From Desulfosporosinus shakirovi (GTDB lineage: Bacteria; Bacillota; Desulfitobacteriia; Desulfitobacteriales; Desulfitobacteriaceae), in the NCBI RefSeq assembly GCF_020595055.1, contig NZ_JAJDOO010000004.1:1-64000 (forward strand): 64,000 bases of DNA, written 5' to 3'. Below are positions 1 through 8,129 of the stretch, piece after piece. Position numbers and translations under genes: made by a program. Below the pieces are notes generated by a model that was given only the letters and a program-made list of their open reading frames with translations, ran no database searches and was not told the origin of the DNA. Each line of letters opens with the position of its first letter. The first letter of the stretch is position 1.

Positions 1-51
1 ACACTTGTTAAAGAAGGCGGCTGGGTTGGTTACGCTGATAAAAACTATTGA
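1..51 (+). CDS. C-terminal end of an unidentified protein
   Basis: The first 16 codons are open and end in TGA, giving a tail that ends GGWVGYADKNY. A hairpin with a T-run follows 42 bases later, which fits the end of a transcription unit. The fragment is too short to assign to a family. Confidence 0.5.
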   Translation, partial: TLVKEGGWVGYADKNY

Positions 52-92
52 TTAATTAAGGCTAGTTATTTATTGTGAGGTATTGTGCCTTT

Positions 93-128
93 AAACCTGC
101 TTAACCATTTGGTTTTGCAGGTTTTTTT
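93..128 (+). terminator. Intrinsic terminator after the partial first gene
   Basis: AAACCTGC and GCAGGTTT form a perfect 8-bp stem with a second small AACCA/TGGTT helix inside, followed by a run of T. It lies directly downstream of the stop codon at 49-51. A second imperfect hairpin (AAACGCCG...CGGCGTTT, 160-200) follows but has no T tract. Confidence 0.75.
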
Positions 129-321
129 ATAATTAGTAAAATCCCAAAGTTACAACATTAAACGCCGGAATCAGTTCATTTCTGAATGATTTCGGCGTTT
201 GCGGGAAATGGGTATCACTGTAATGGATGATGTCTTCTTGGTGAAAGAGTTAAGGTAACCGAACTTGGTAGTTACTCTAGATTTATTAATATATTAAAGC
301 CCTTGGAAATGAGGATTTTAT

Positions 322-549
322 TTAATTATAATTTGAGACCATAACAATGTAAGTATAGAAGAATAAAAATGCGATGATTATGCTCACCGAAATAATCGCT
401 CTTTTGCCATCGTCTTGGTCCTCTTTTGCAGCATTATAGTCATAGAATGTCCTTAAATAAATGATATCGGCAGTCTCTCTTACGGTGGCCTTGAAGTTCC
501 CATTTAATTTTTTGTTTCGGTTATCAATTACATAATATCTTCCTCTCAT
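322..549 (-). CDS. Small single-pass membrane protein, unknown function
   Basis: Seventy-five residues: a polar N-terminal part rich in Arg, Lys and Asn (MRGRYYVIDNRNKK), then an acidic patch (AKEDQDDGK) and a C-terminal hydrophobic helix at about residues 50-71. The reading frame stays open for 88 more codons upstream to 813. I chose the internal ATG at 549 because AAAGGAGAG lies just upstream at good spacing, while the 813 start has no ribosome site. It faces away from the rhodanese gene that follows. I do not recognise the family; function unknown. Confidence 0.5.
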   Translation of the reverse strand: MRGRYYVIDNRNKKLNGNFKATVRETADIIYLRTFYDYNAAKEDQDDGKRAIISVSIIIAFLFFYTYIVMVSNYN

Positions 550-868
550 AAGCTTCTCTCCTTTTAAACTCATTTTGACATTCCATTTACTTCTTAATAA
601 AAGAAAAGTTCGCGAATAATTCTGAATTTCCTGCCTCCCTACAATATTAATTATTTTTAGACTATTCAAAGAAATAATGAGACTGCCGACAAATACGAAG
701 TTGTCAGCAGTAAGCAACGAGCTTGCTGCTTCCCAGATCAGTTTTACGCCGTTAGTTAGACATGACCCTGCAAGTGGAACATAACCATATAAATAAATGG
801 TTATTGACAGCATAATATTTAACTGATAATCTGTTCATTGTAAACGAACAGCATAGGAGGAAAATAGA

Positions 869-1384
869 GTGAAAAAGATTTCTACGGTTGCAATTTCTTT
901 AGCCTTAGGACTGACTCTCCTTTTAACAGGCTGTGGATCTAGTACCACAGCGAACAAGACCGGTGAGGAGAATAAACCCGCAGAATCTATAGCAGCGAGC
1001 CAAACTGCTCAGCCCGCTCCGAAAGTCATTAAGGATTGGAAATACTATAGCGCAGATCAACTGAAAGAGGCAATCGAGAAGAAATCCCCCCTTCAAATCG
1101 TGGATATCCAAGTTGAGGCTGAATATGATGCACATCATATTCAAGGGGTTATCCCAACCTATGCCTATCCGGTAAAAACAGAGGAAGAGAAAGCGAAGCT
1201 GGCTAAAATTCTTCCCCAACTTAAAGCGTCTAAAGACCCCATTGTAATTGTTTGCCCTGCAGGTAAAGGGGGGGCCGAGCGTACTTATCAGTATCTTTAT
1301 GATCAAGGAATTGACGAATCTCGCTTGTTCACCCTCGAGAAGGGACAAAGCGGCTGGCCTTATAGTGAGTTACTTGAGAAGTAA
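869..1384 (+). CDS. Rhodanese-domain lipoprotein
   Basis: 171 residues starting at GTG with AGGAGG eight bases upstream. The N-terminus is a lipoprotein signal peptide with lipobox LLTGC, so Cys22 should carry the lipid and the protein sits on the outer face of the membrane. After a Ser/Thr/Ala-rich linker (about 24-52) comes one rhodanese domain: IVDIQVEAEYDAHHIQGV near residues 75-92 and the active-site loop CPAGKGGAERTYQYL with Cys129. Such domains carry sulfur as a persulfide or act as redox or sensing modules; the substrate cannot be read from the sequence. A hairpin at 1393-1422 separates it from the next gene. Confidence 0.85.
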   Translation: MKKISTVAISLALGLTLLLTGCGSSTTANKTGEENKPAESIAASQTAQPAPKVIKDWKYYSADQLKEAIEKKSPLQIVDIQVEAEYDAHHIQGVIPTYAYPVKTEEEKAKLAKILPQLKASKDPIVIVCPAGKGGAERTYQYLYDQGIDESRLFTLEKGQSGWPYSELLEK

Positions 1385-1392
1385 GTCGATTC

Positions 1393-1425
1393 GAACCCTT
1401 CCAGCCGTTAATGGAGGGGTTCTTT
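1393..1425 (+). terminator. Hairpin downstream of the rhodanese gene
   Basis: GAACCCTTCCA pairs with TGGAGGGGTTC (some G.U) across a short loop and is followed by TTTATTT. It lies between the stop at 1384 and the next Shine-Dalgarno site at 1431, so some read-through into the next operon is possible. Confidence 0.6.
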
Positions 1426-1444
1426 ATTTAAGGAGGCAAGAAGT

Positions 1445-2461
1445 ATGGCAAGCACCTTAAGAGAACAAAACAATTTCAAAAGATTTTTACTCCCCTTAAA
1501 AATCCTTGCCTCCATACTTATGCTTTCCTGGATGTTCAGTACCATTGAGTGGCCGCAAGTCACTCAAATTCTCCATCGCGTTAAAGGGCTATGGATGGCA
1601 ATTGCTTTAGGATGGGTGGTTATTTCTGTGGGAGTAAGTGCCTATAAATGGCAGCTCATCTTAAGGGCCTCGCAACTTTATGTTCCTCTAAGGGTTTTAT
1701 GGAAAACTTATTGGGCAGGACTTTTTTTAAATAACTTCCTCCCTTCCAGTATTGGTGGGGATGGACTTAGAATCTATTGGGTGGGCAAAGTCACCGGGGA
1801 TATGGCTGGCTCAACGACTTCCGTAGTTGTCGAGCGTGTTTTAGCGACAATTGGTCTTTGTCTTACAGCAATCCTTGCTATTTTGTTGACTGAAGTTCAA
1901 ATACCTTATCTTTTAGCGTTTTTTGGGGCGGTCATGTTGGTGGGGACTCTTATTCTATCATTTTTTCTTTTTCCGCATTTCACTGGATGGCTGCAAAAGC
2001 GGTTGGGTTTCTTGCCGAAGGTTCAAAGTTTTTTAGCAGGAATAATAGCTCATGGAATGCGTTTAAGAAATCAGCCGAGTTTAATGTTCTATGGGTTAAT
2101 CGGATCAGTGCTCTTCCAGATGAGTGTCGTGATGGTGAATTGGTGTATATTCAAAGCCCTTTCGGTAACTGACTTGAATCCTATCGAGGCCGCTGTAATC
2201 ATACCGGCTACCTCTGTGGCCGCCATGCTCCCCATAGGAATCAATGGCTATGGCCTACGGGAGGGAGCTTATATCGCGTTATTTGCTCCTATGGGAATTT
2301 CCGGTCCCATTGCGCTCACCGCTTCAATTCTATTTGCACTACTTGTCAGCTTCTCCAGTCTTTGGGGAGGATGGATATGGATAAAGGAAGGACGACGAGA
2401 TGTTGGAGAAAAAAGAGTTCCTCACGACGATAGAGAGGCAAGCCGCCCATTATTTCAGTAA
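1445..2461 (+). CDS. Flippase-like integral membrane protein (UPF0104 / LPG_synthase_TM family)
   Basis: 338 residues with seven to eight hydrophobic helices spread along the length. Family signatures are the FLNNFLPSSIGGDGLR segment near residues 94-110 and the C-terminal PIGINGYGLREGAY region near 270-285, typical of UPF0104 proteins related to the membrane half of MprF and to AglD. Members move or modify lipid-linked molecules. AGGAGG precedes the ATG. It is the first gene of a tightly packed operon; its end overlaps the next ORF by 62 bases in another frame. With two sugar transferase-like genes downstream, a role in handling a lipid-linked product is plausible but unproven. Confidence 0.8.
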   Translation: MASTLREQNNFKRFLLPLKILASILMLSWMFSTIEWPQVTQILHRVKGLWMAIALGWVVISVGVSAYKWQLILRASQLYVPLRVLWKTYWAGLFLNNFLPSSIGGDGLRIYWVGKVTGDMAGSTTSVVVERVLATIGLCLTAILAILLTEVQIPYLLAFFGAVMLVGTLILSFFLFPHFTGWLQKRLGFLPKVQSFLAGIIAHGMRLRNQPSLMFYGLIGSVLFQMSVVMVNWCIFKALSVTDLNPIEAAVIIPATSVAAMLPIGINGYGLREGAYIALFAPMGISGPIALTASILFALLVSFSSLWGGWIWIKEGRRDVGEKRVPHDDREASRPLFQ

Positions 2462-2867
2462 AGGTTATAATTGCTGTCAAAGTGTATTGCTGGCTGCCAA
2501 TGATCTATGGGAGTTGAATCTTGATCAAGGGATTATTGCCGCAGGACGATTCTTTCAACATGGAATGGGGTGCGGGTCTATCTGTGGTGCCTTGATTGGT
2601 GCCCAAATGGTGTTAGGTATCCTGGATAACCGATATGAAACAAAACTCTCAAATAAATACGCCCGCAAGCTTTCCGAAGAATTTAATCAGACATTTAGCT
2701 CAACTCAGTGTTCGGAGTTGCGTAAAAAGCAAAGCATTATGGATAAAATAGGGTATAAAGGATGTCAACGAATAACCTTTATGACGGCAGGAGTTTTTTA
2801 TGAGTTTTGGGAGAGTGTCAATGGGAACCAGACCCCGGGTGTCAGTCGTTATTCCGACGTTAAATGA
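2400..2867 (+). CDS. C_GCAxxG_C_C family protein (putative redox protein)
   Basis: 155 residues. The family pattern is visible: CC at 25-26 (YNCCQSVLLA), then GCGSICGALIG with Cys58 and Cys62, and further Cys near 103 (TQCSEL) and 120 (KGCQRI). Families with this C-GCxxG-C-C spacing are often predicted to be redox-active and are frequently near selenium, arsenic or radical SAM genes; biochemistry is sparse. The ATG at 2400 has GGAAGGA upstream and starts inside the 3' end of the flippase-like gene. Its own end overlaps the following glycosyltransferase by 68 bases, so the genes look translationally coupled. Confidence 0.8.
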   Translation: MLEKKEFLTTIERQAAHYFSKGYNCCQSVLLAANDLWELNLDQGIIAAGRFFQHGMGCGSICGALIGAQMVLGILDNRYETKLSNKYARKLSEEFNQTFSSTQCSELRKKQSIMDKIGYKGCQRITFMTAGVFYEFWESVNGNQTPGVSRYSDVK

Positions 2868-3516
2868 AGAAGCGGTGCTTGAAGATACCCTTCGGATTCT
2901 ACATTTAAACAAAGAAAAGGTTTCCTTAGAAGTCATCATCGTCGATGGAGGAAGCACAGATTCAACCTGCCAGGTCGCCTCCCGATATGCAGATCAAGTG
3001 ATTGTTATGTCTCCGGGACGGGGTGGACAGTTGAATCGGGGTGCGGAAAACTCATGCGGAGAGATTTTATGGTTCTTACATGCTGATTCGCAGTTGGAGA
3101 AGGATTATGTTCTCGAGATTGTAAAAACGACGGAACAAGGCATAGGCGGCGGATGTTTTCAAATCTCCTTTGATTCCAAGCGTTTTATCTATCAATGTAT
3201 TGCCTGGAGTTCGAATCAAAGGGCGAAATGGTTTAAAAGCTTTTATGGAGACCAGGGAATATTCGTGAAGAGAGAGGTTTTTCAGAAACTGGGTGGTTTT
3301 CGTCCCATTCCTCTGATGGAGGATCTGGAGTTCTCTCGCCGACTTAAGCGAGGGACCAAAGTGCAAGTGATTCAGAGGCCTCTTCAAACCAGCTCAAGGC
3401 GTTTTCGAAAAGGAATCCTGCGCACACTTCTTGTAATGCAGTTATTAAAACTAGGGTTTTATCTTCGAGTGAATCCAAAGTTTCTCTCAAGGGTGTATGG
3501 TTTAGGCAGAGGATAA
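2800..3516 (+). CDS. Family 2-type glycosyltransferase (rSAM/selenodomain-associated transferase 2 type)
   Basis: 238 residues with a GT-A nucleotide-sugar binding fold: VSVVIPTLNEE near 14-24, EVIIVDGGSTDST near 44-56, and the metal-binding FLHADSQLEKD near 91-101. Further on are GDQGIFV and the acceptor-side PLMEDLEFSRR near 172-182. Length and motifs match the TIGR04283-type transferase usually found beside the CofC-like transferase 1, as here. Two starts are possible: 2800 (GCAGGAG upstream) or 2818 (GGGAGAG upstream). Sugar donor and acceptor are unknown. Confidence 0.85.
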   Translation: MSFGRVSMGTRPRVSVVIPTLNEEAVLEDTLRILHLNKEKVSLEVIIVDGGSTDSTCQVASRYADQVIVMSPGRGGQLNRGAENSCGEILWFLHADSQLEKDYVLEIVKTTEQGIGGGCFQISFDSKRFIYQCIAWSSNQRAKWFKSFYGDQGIFVKREVFQKLGGFRPIPLMEDLEFSRRLKRGTKVQVIQRPLQTSSRRFRKGILRTLLVMQLLKLGFYLRVNPKFLSRVYGLGRG

Positions 3517-3534
3517 GAGTGAAAGGAAGCAAAT

Positions 3535-4197
3535 ATGTATGGCACAGTGAATTCACAAGCTCTCATTCTTATGACCCGAGTTCCGGTTCCGGGGAAGACG
3601 AAAACGAGGCTGATGCCTCATCTTTCTGCGGAGGAATGCGCAGGTTTTCACGAAGCTTGTTTACAGGATATCATTAAAGTTCAAAGAGAACTTAAGAAGC
3701 CTGGGAATATCTTTTATTCGGAAAAACTCACCGAGAAGTTTATATCCATGTTCCCGAAAGCGAGCCAGTTTATTCCTCAGGAAGGGGATAATCTAGGGGA
3801 AAGGATGAGTCAAGCTTTCCGAATATCTCTCCAAGACTATAAGTTCAGCGTTATGGTTGGTTCGGATTTACCTCATTTAACTGTGCGGACCCTCCAGAGT
3901 GCCTTCGAAGCACTTGAACAACACGATGTCGTTCTGGGACCGGCTCTTGATGGAGGATATTATCTTATCGGGTTAAAGCAATACATACCGGACTTATTTA
4001 CAGGGATAAATTGGGGGAGTTCTGAAGTTTTTAGGCAGACTATAGAAAGGGTCCATTCCCTTGGTTTAAGCTATCGCCTTCTTAAGAAGATGCAAGACTT
4101 AGATACCATTGAAGATCTTCGGGTCTTCATGACAAATCCTGCAAACAAAGACCATCAAGCCTGGAAATACATTGATCAATTGGGAGGAGTAAAGTAG
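3535..4197 (+). CDS. CofC-like nucleotidyl/glycosyltransferase (rSAM/selenodomain-associated transferase 1 type)
   Basis: 220 residues. It begins ALILMTRVPVPGKTKTRLMPHL, a GT-A/MobA-like N-terminus matching TIGR04282-type proteins. It continues with GDNLGERMSQAF, the nucleotide/metal region VMVGSDLPHL near 105-114 and LGPALDGGYYLIGL near 138-151. AAAGGAAG precedes the ATG. The stop TAG is followed immediately by the ATG of the radical SAM gene, so coupling is tight. With the preceding family 2 enzyme it forms the usual transferase 1/transferase 2 pair. The product is unknown. Confidence 0.85.
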   Translation: MYGTVNSQALILMTRVPVPGKTKTRLMPHLSAEECAGFHEACLQDIIKVQRELKKPGNIFYSEKLTEKFISMFPKASQFIPQEGDNLGERMSQAFRISLQDYKFSVMVGSDLPHLTVRTLQSAFEALEQHDVVLGPALDGGYYLIGLKQYIPDLFTGINWGSSEVFRQTIERVHSLGLSYRLLKKMQDLDTIEDLRVFMTNPANKDHQAWKYIDQLGGVK

Positions 4198-5220
4198 ATG
4201 CAGAGATTAGAAGCAAACCAGACCGAGGCCTTTAGAAGTCTCGATAAGGCATTAAGAGGAGAAATTCTGGCTAGAGAAGAGATTGAAGAGCTTTTCCGAG
4301 TTCCAAGCAAAAGTGAAGCTTTTTATGCGATTCAATACGCCTCTCGTAAAATCAGTGAATCAGTAACCGGAGGTAAAGCAGAAATTCACGGTCAGATTGG
4401 AATCGATATCGGACCTTGCCCGAAGAACTGCCAGTTTTGTTCCTTTGCGGCGTGCAATAAAGTGTTTCCTGAGCCATCTGTTCTCCCAACAACTGAGATT
4501 ATCAGCCGATGTCTCGATTTAGAAGAAGCGGGAGCTAATGCTATCTACTTAATGACCACTGCCAATTTTAGTTTTGCACGGTTTATTGAGATTGCCCAGA
4601 AGGTTAGGAATAAGCTCCAAAAGGAAAGCGTACTCGTAGCCAATATCGGGGACTTTTCCTACGAGCAAGCCTTAGAGCTTAAACGGGTCGGTGTGAATGG
4701 TGTTTATCACGCTCTGCGCTTAGGAGAAGGGAATACGACAGCCATCAATCCGAAGAGACGGCTAGAGAGCTTTGCAGCAGCGAAGGAAGCGGGACTTATC
4801 CTAGGAAATTGTGTGGAACCTGTAGGACCTGAACACACGGTGGAAGAACTCGTCGAGAAAACCCTCATTGCTCGAGAAGCGAACCCGGTATTCAGTGGGG
4901 CAATGCGGCGTATTACGATTCCCTCGACGCCCTTGAGTCAGTATGGAATGCTTAGCGAAGGGAAAATGGCACATATTCTAGCCGTGGTCCGCTTAGCTAT
5001 GGGACATCACATTCTCGGAAATTGTACTCATGAACCCAATGTCCACGGGGCGGTAGCTGGTGCCAATCTTTTATGGGCTGAAGTGGGGTCGAATCCTCGT
5101 GATGTGGAGGGTGAAACTCACCGTGGGATTAGTGTTGAGCGGTGTAGAGAAATTTATTGGGAAGCAGATTGGGAAGTTCTTTCAGGACCGTCACAGTTCT
5201 TTCAGTCAGTTAGGGTATAA
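4198..5220 (+). CDS. BioB-like radical SAM enzyme
   Basis: 340 residues. The radical SAM [4Fe-4S] motif CPKNCQFC supplies Cys74, Cys78 and Cys81 (CxxxCxxC), followed by an eight-stranded barrel pattern resembling biotin synthase: EAGANAIYLMTTANF, GVNGVYHALRLGEG, GNCVEPVGPEHT near 200-211, and a C-terminal GNCTHEPNVHGAVAGANLLW segment. It uses SAM to generate a deoxyadenosyl radical; the substrate is not deducible. It is not adjacent to other biotin genes, so ordinary biotin synthase is unlikely. GGAGGAGT precedes the ATG. It is the last gene of the flippase/transferase operon. Confidence 0.85.
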   Translation: MQRLEANQTEAFRSLDKALRGEILAREEIEELFRVPSKSEAFYAIQYASRKISESVTGGKAEIHGQIGIDIGPCPKNCQFCSFAACNKVFPEPSVLPTTEIISRCLDLEEAGANAIYLMTTANFSFARFIEIAQKVRNKLQKESVLVANIGDFSYEQALELKRVGVNGVYHALRLGEGNTTAINPKRRLESFAAAKEAGLILGNCVEPVGPEHTVEELVEKTLIAREANPVFSGAMRRITIPSTPLSQYGMLSEGKMAHILAVVRLAMGHHILGNCTHEPNVHGAVAGANLLWAEVGSNPRDVEGETHRGISVERCREIYWEADWEVLSGPSQFFQSVRV

Positions 5221-5326
5221 AGATGTGAGAGTTTGTACCGTTTTCAAAACGGAAAGTTACCAGTGGAATCGTTAACTTGTGCTTAATTGGGCTAGTCTTA
5301 CTTTATTTTCTCCGACCAGGGTTTAA

Positions 5327-5565
5327 CTTGAGGTCAATACATCGATAGGTTTACTTGCTCAGGCAGATATCCTGGGGCTAAGATTATTTGTCTCCAGCTT
5401 TGGTATTTTGGTGCCCTTGGCTTCTATGGCGTTCATGGTTCTTCAGGCCTTACATGCCTTAGATTTTGGGGCTTCTTCTGGGCGGTTAGCGGTTTCTTGG
5501 TTCTCGTTTTTTTAAGTTTAGCGTTTAAGAAAAGGTTCCAGGCAAAGCTGGGGCAGGATACATAG
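5327..5565 (+). pseudogene. Possible remnant of a multi-pass membrane transporter C-terminus
   Basis: No intact gene lies between 5221 and 5633. One frame reads IGLLAQADILGLRLF then LVPLASMAFMVLQALHALDF (about 5344-5450). A neighbouring frame continues with FWGFFWAVSGFLVLVFLSL and a basic tail AFKKRFQAKLGQDT ending at a TAG at 5565. Two hydrophobic helices and a positive tail split over a frame change look like the end of a decayed MFS-type permease. No start or ribosome site is seen. This is inference from composition only. Confidence 0.3.
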
Positions 5566-5633
5566 GGTTGGTGAGCGGCGAAATTAACTATAAGAAGGTT
5601 TGCCCAATTATATTTTGTGAGGAGTAAAAATTA

Positions 5634-6638
5634 ATGAAGAAGAAATTACTTGCTATTCTTATTGGCGTTGCAGTGGTAGCTACATTTGCAACAGGCTGCG
5701 GTTCTACAGCAACACCGGAAAAGCTTGCTGCAGAAACCCCGACGGTTAAGGCAGTCGAAAAGACAAAGGTATTTGTATCCGCAGATTGGGTAAAAGGTGT
5801 CATTGATGGTCAACAACCAGAGTCAAAAGATTATGTAATTATTGAGGCCGCTTGGGGTCAAGTCAGCGAGGATAAAGCATACACAGAAGCCCATATTCCG
5901 GGAGCGGTTCATCTAAATACAGATGAAATCGAAGAAGATAAGTTTTGGGATATCAGAACAGGCGCGGAAATTACACAGGTAATGAAAAATTATGGTATAA
6001 CCAAAGATACTAATGTAATCATTTATGGTGAAGACTCAGGTGCAGAGAGAGTCGCCTTCGTATGTATTTGGGCTGGTGTTGAAAATGTTAAAGTCCTCGA
6101 TGGTGGATTGAACGCTTGGAAAAAAGCAGGATATGCAACTAATGACGGGATAGAAACTGCTAAAGAAACTGAAAAAGATTTTGGGGTAACCATACCTGCA
6201 CATCCAGACTATGTCTTATCGTCTGACGAAGTAAAAGATAAGCTGGCAAAAGATAACAACTTCAGATTGGTAAGTATTCGGAGTTTAGATGAATTTACGG
6301 GTAAGAAAAGCGGATATAGTTACATTAAAAGAGCTGGTGAACCCAAAGGAGCAGTTTGGGGACATGATGAAACTGACTACCTCAATGAAGATGGAACGTT
6401 TATCAACTTTGATAAGGCGGTAGCCATGTGGGCTGAAGAGGGTATAACAAAAGATAATGAAATTTCATTTTATTGTGGAACCGGTTGGAGAGCAACTATC
6501 CCTTGGCTAATGGCCTATGAGAATGGTTGGAAAAATGTAAAATTGTATGATGATGGATGGTTTGTGTGGCAGATGGATGAAAAAAATCCCATACAGGCTA
6601 TCACTCCTGAAGAAGCAGCAGCAAAATACAAAAAGTAA
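5634..6638 (+). CDS. Two-domain rhodanese (sulfurtransferase) lipoprotein
   Basis: 334 residues. A signal peptide with lipobox FATGC predicts lipidation at Cys22. Two rhodanese domains follow: domain 1 (about 45-180) has YVIIEAAWGQ and EAHIPGAVHL, but its loop reads YGEDSGAERVAF with no Cys. Domain 2 (about 195-320) has the active-site CGTGWRAT with Cys281. This layout matches thiosulfate or 3-mercaptopyruvate sulfurtransferases, here placed outside the cell. GAGGAG precedes the ATG, and a strong terminator follows. It is a second extracytoplasmic rhodanese within 5 kb of the first; sulfur donor and acceptor are unknown. Confidence 0.88.
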   Translation: MKKKLLAILIGVAVVATFATGCGSTATPEKLAAETPTVKAVEKTKVFVSADWVKGVIDGQQPESKDYVIIEAAWGQVSEDKAYTEAHIPGAVHLNTDEIEEDKFWDIRTGAEITQVMKNYGITKDTNVIIYGEDSGAERVAFVCIWAGVENVKVLDGGLNAWKKAGYATNDGIETAKETEKDFGVTIPAHPDYVLSSDEVKDKLAKDNNFRLVSIRSLDEFTGKKSGYSYIKRAGEPKGAVWGHDETDYLNEDGTFINFDKAVAMWAEEGITKDNEISFYCGTGWRATIPWLMAYENGWKNVKLYDDGWFVWQMDEKNPIQAITPEEAAAKYKK

Positions 6639-6647
6639 TTAATATCG

Positions 6648-6683
6648 AAAAAGTCTGATAGCATAAGCATGTCAGACTTTTTT
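6648..6683 (+). terminator. Intrinsic terminator of the rhodanese gene
   Basis: AAAAAGTCTGA pairs with TCAGACTTTTTT across a short loop and ends in a T-run, ten bases after the stop at 6638. Confidence 0.85.
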
Positions 6684-6762
6684 CAATACTACTTGTGTTA
6701 ATTAAACATGGTAGACCTATACACCAGAATTATTAATCTCAAAAAGCGAGGGAGTACAGCAA

Positions 6763-7191
6763 TTAATGGGCTCGCTTTCTTAAATAGAGGAAAATCTTAA
6801 TATCTTGTATCAATGTGACCATTGCCAATATAAAACTGATGAAATAATAGGAGCGATAGTCTGCTGTTGAGAATCCTAAGGTAAAAAGGACAGATACCAT
6901 TGTCATGATTGTTAGTAAAACGATCATACGTAAAGCCACTTTATCTAAAACAGTACCATTTTTTTTAATCTTTAAAAATATTATAAGGATGATAACAGTC
7001 AGTATAGCTAAGATACTAATCATAATATGTAGAAATTTATCAATGGGGTATAGATTATTCCATGTGTGGTTCATATAGACAATAAATCGCATTACTCCCA
7101 TCTTTTTCATTGATAATGTCTGAATTACATAGGCGGTAATAAGTAAAAAAAATTGAAGTATTGTCGCTGAATGATATAGGATTTTCTTCAT
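6763..7191 (-). CDS. Four-helix membrane protein, unknown
   Basis: 142 residues with four hydrophobic segments at about 8-28, 54-74, 86-105 and 113-135, short charged loops, and a basic C-terminus (LRKRAH). The ATG has AAGGAGAT upstream. I do not recognise a family. It stands alone between the convergent rhodanese gene and the decayed DUF2922 region. Confidence 0.65.
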   Translation of the reverse strand: MKKILYHSATILQFFLLITAYVIQTLSMKKMGVMRFIVYMNHTWNNLYPIDKFLHIMISILAILTVIILIIFLKIKKNGTVLDKVALRMIVLLTIMTMVSVLFTLGFSTADYRSYYFISFILAMVTLIQDIKIFLYLRKRAH

Positions 7192-7262
7192 TATAATTAA
7201 ATCTCCTTAGATAATGATATATCTAATATTATCATATTTAAATTGGTTAACAGTAATAATAT

Positions 7263-7586
7263 TTAAAGCATTCTCCCAGTAGGATCACCCGCCTTAGCCT
7301 CTGCGGCAGTCAGGTCTGCCTGTGGTGCCGGCAGCGTAAGGGTAAATGTGCTCCCCAATGTTGTAACCTGGATTCCCGAAAACACATAACGAGTATTAAG
7401 CAAAGCAGCATAAACACTGGATTCTTACCTCGTTATGTGTTTTCAACATAACGAGGTAAACTTTGTGCTTTAAAATCCAGAAGTCATTGAATTTACTGAA
7501 CTTGCAGCAATTCATCGTTATGTGTGGCCGGGAATCCAGGTTGTAACAAAAGTCAGCCGAAGGGTCTTCAACTGCGTATCTGCCAT
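7263..7586 (-). pseudogene. DUF2922-type gene interrupted by a miniature element
   Basis: Reading the minus strand, ATG at 7586 (with AGGAGGAG upstream) begins MADTQLKTLRLTFVTT. The frame is then broken by a 172-bp insertion at 7368-7539. Removing the insertion and one copy of the 8-bp duplication restores one open frame that continues LGSTFTLTLPAP, QADLTAAEAKAGD and PTGRML to a TAA at 7263, 47 residues in all. LRLTF..LGST.TLTLP.P..DLT.AE is the pattern of DUF2922 small proteins. At 47 residues it is shorter than the usual roughly 70, so the gene may already have been reduced before insertion. Confidence 0.75.
7368..7539. mobile_element. 172-bp MITE-like insertion with inverted ends
   Basis: The ends are inverted copies: CTGGATTCCCG then ACACATAACGA at the left, and the reverse complement of CTGGATTCCCGGCC plus ACACATAACGA at the right. 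Both sides carry the direct repeat GTTGTAAC (7360-7367 and 7540-7547), an 8-bp target duplication. Two more inverted copies of CATAACGA form a central palindrome (about 7427-7458), so the motif occurs four times. There is no ORF, so it must be mobilised in trans by a transposase outside this window. Which IS family supplies it cannot be told from the sequence alone. Confidence 0.85.
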
Positions 7587-7641
7587 ACCAATACCCCCTC
7601 TCCTCCTATGATTGATTGAACAGTGATCTATTCCTCAGTCA

Positions 7642-7678
7642 CACAAGTGAGTGCTTGAACACATAGGCAATGAGTAAG
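7642..7678. repeat. 37-bp dispersed repeat, copy 1
   Basis: CACAAGTG..GCTTGAAC..CATAGG..ATGA.TAAG recurs at 8321-8357 with 31 of 37 bases identical and no gaps. Between the copies lies a decayed stretch (7741-8003) with short open pieces, for example one reading KIADDKGYLTEWAASFGESY and another reading ISFFTDATSFSKEQMGYIDK in a different frame. This may be a former gene. Its family is unknown to me. Confidence 0.45.
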
Positions 7679-8129
7679 AGTGTTCAAATCCAGGCTTGTC
7701 TTATGGGAGCTTTTCAGCTTTTTATCATTAGTAATATTGTTATAAAAAGTCATCCCATCTTCATTCCTATTCACTTCAACCGATTAAAATAGCCGATGAT
7801 AAGGGTTATTTAACGGAATGGGCTGCATCTTTTGGTGAAAGCTACAGGATTTCGGGGTTGGAGTACTGGTTAAAAAATCAGCTACCAGTGGGGTATTAAG
7901 GATTTCTTTTTTTACAGATGCAACTTCCTTCTCTAAAGAGCAGATGGGCTATATAGACAAAATTAATAATTCTATTACTTGGAGCAAATATGATAATGCT
8001 ATATGAATTTACACCCATGGCTCTTTTCCCGGCGCTTTGTCACCCTTTCCTGGACAGGGACATATAGTACAGTGTGGAGGGTCGTAGAGGTCATTGGTGG
8101 TTGTATCTACTATTTTGATATTCCGTATG

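Noticed and set aside
322-813. Full 163-codon version of the small membrane protein
   Set aside because: No ribosome site at 813 and unconvincing first half; a good site supports the ATG at 549.
1248-1460. 70-codon frame overlapping the rhodanese gene
   Set aside because: It lies in another frame of a gene with clear signal peptide and rhodanese motifs.
5327-5565. Intact transporter gene
   Set aside because: Only two helices in two different frames, no start codon with ribosome site; listed only as a low-confidence relic.
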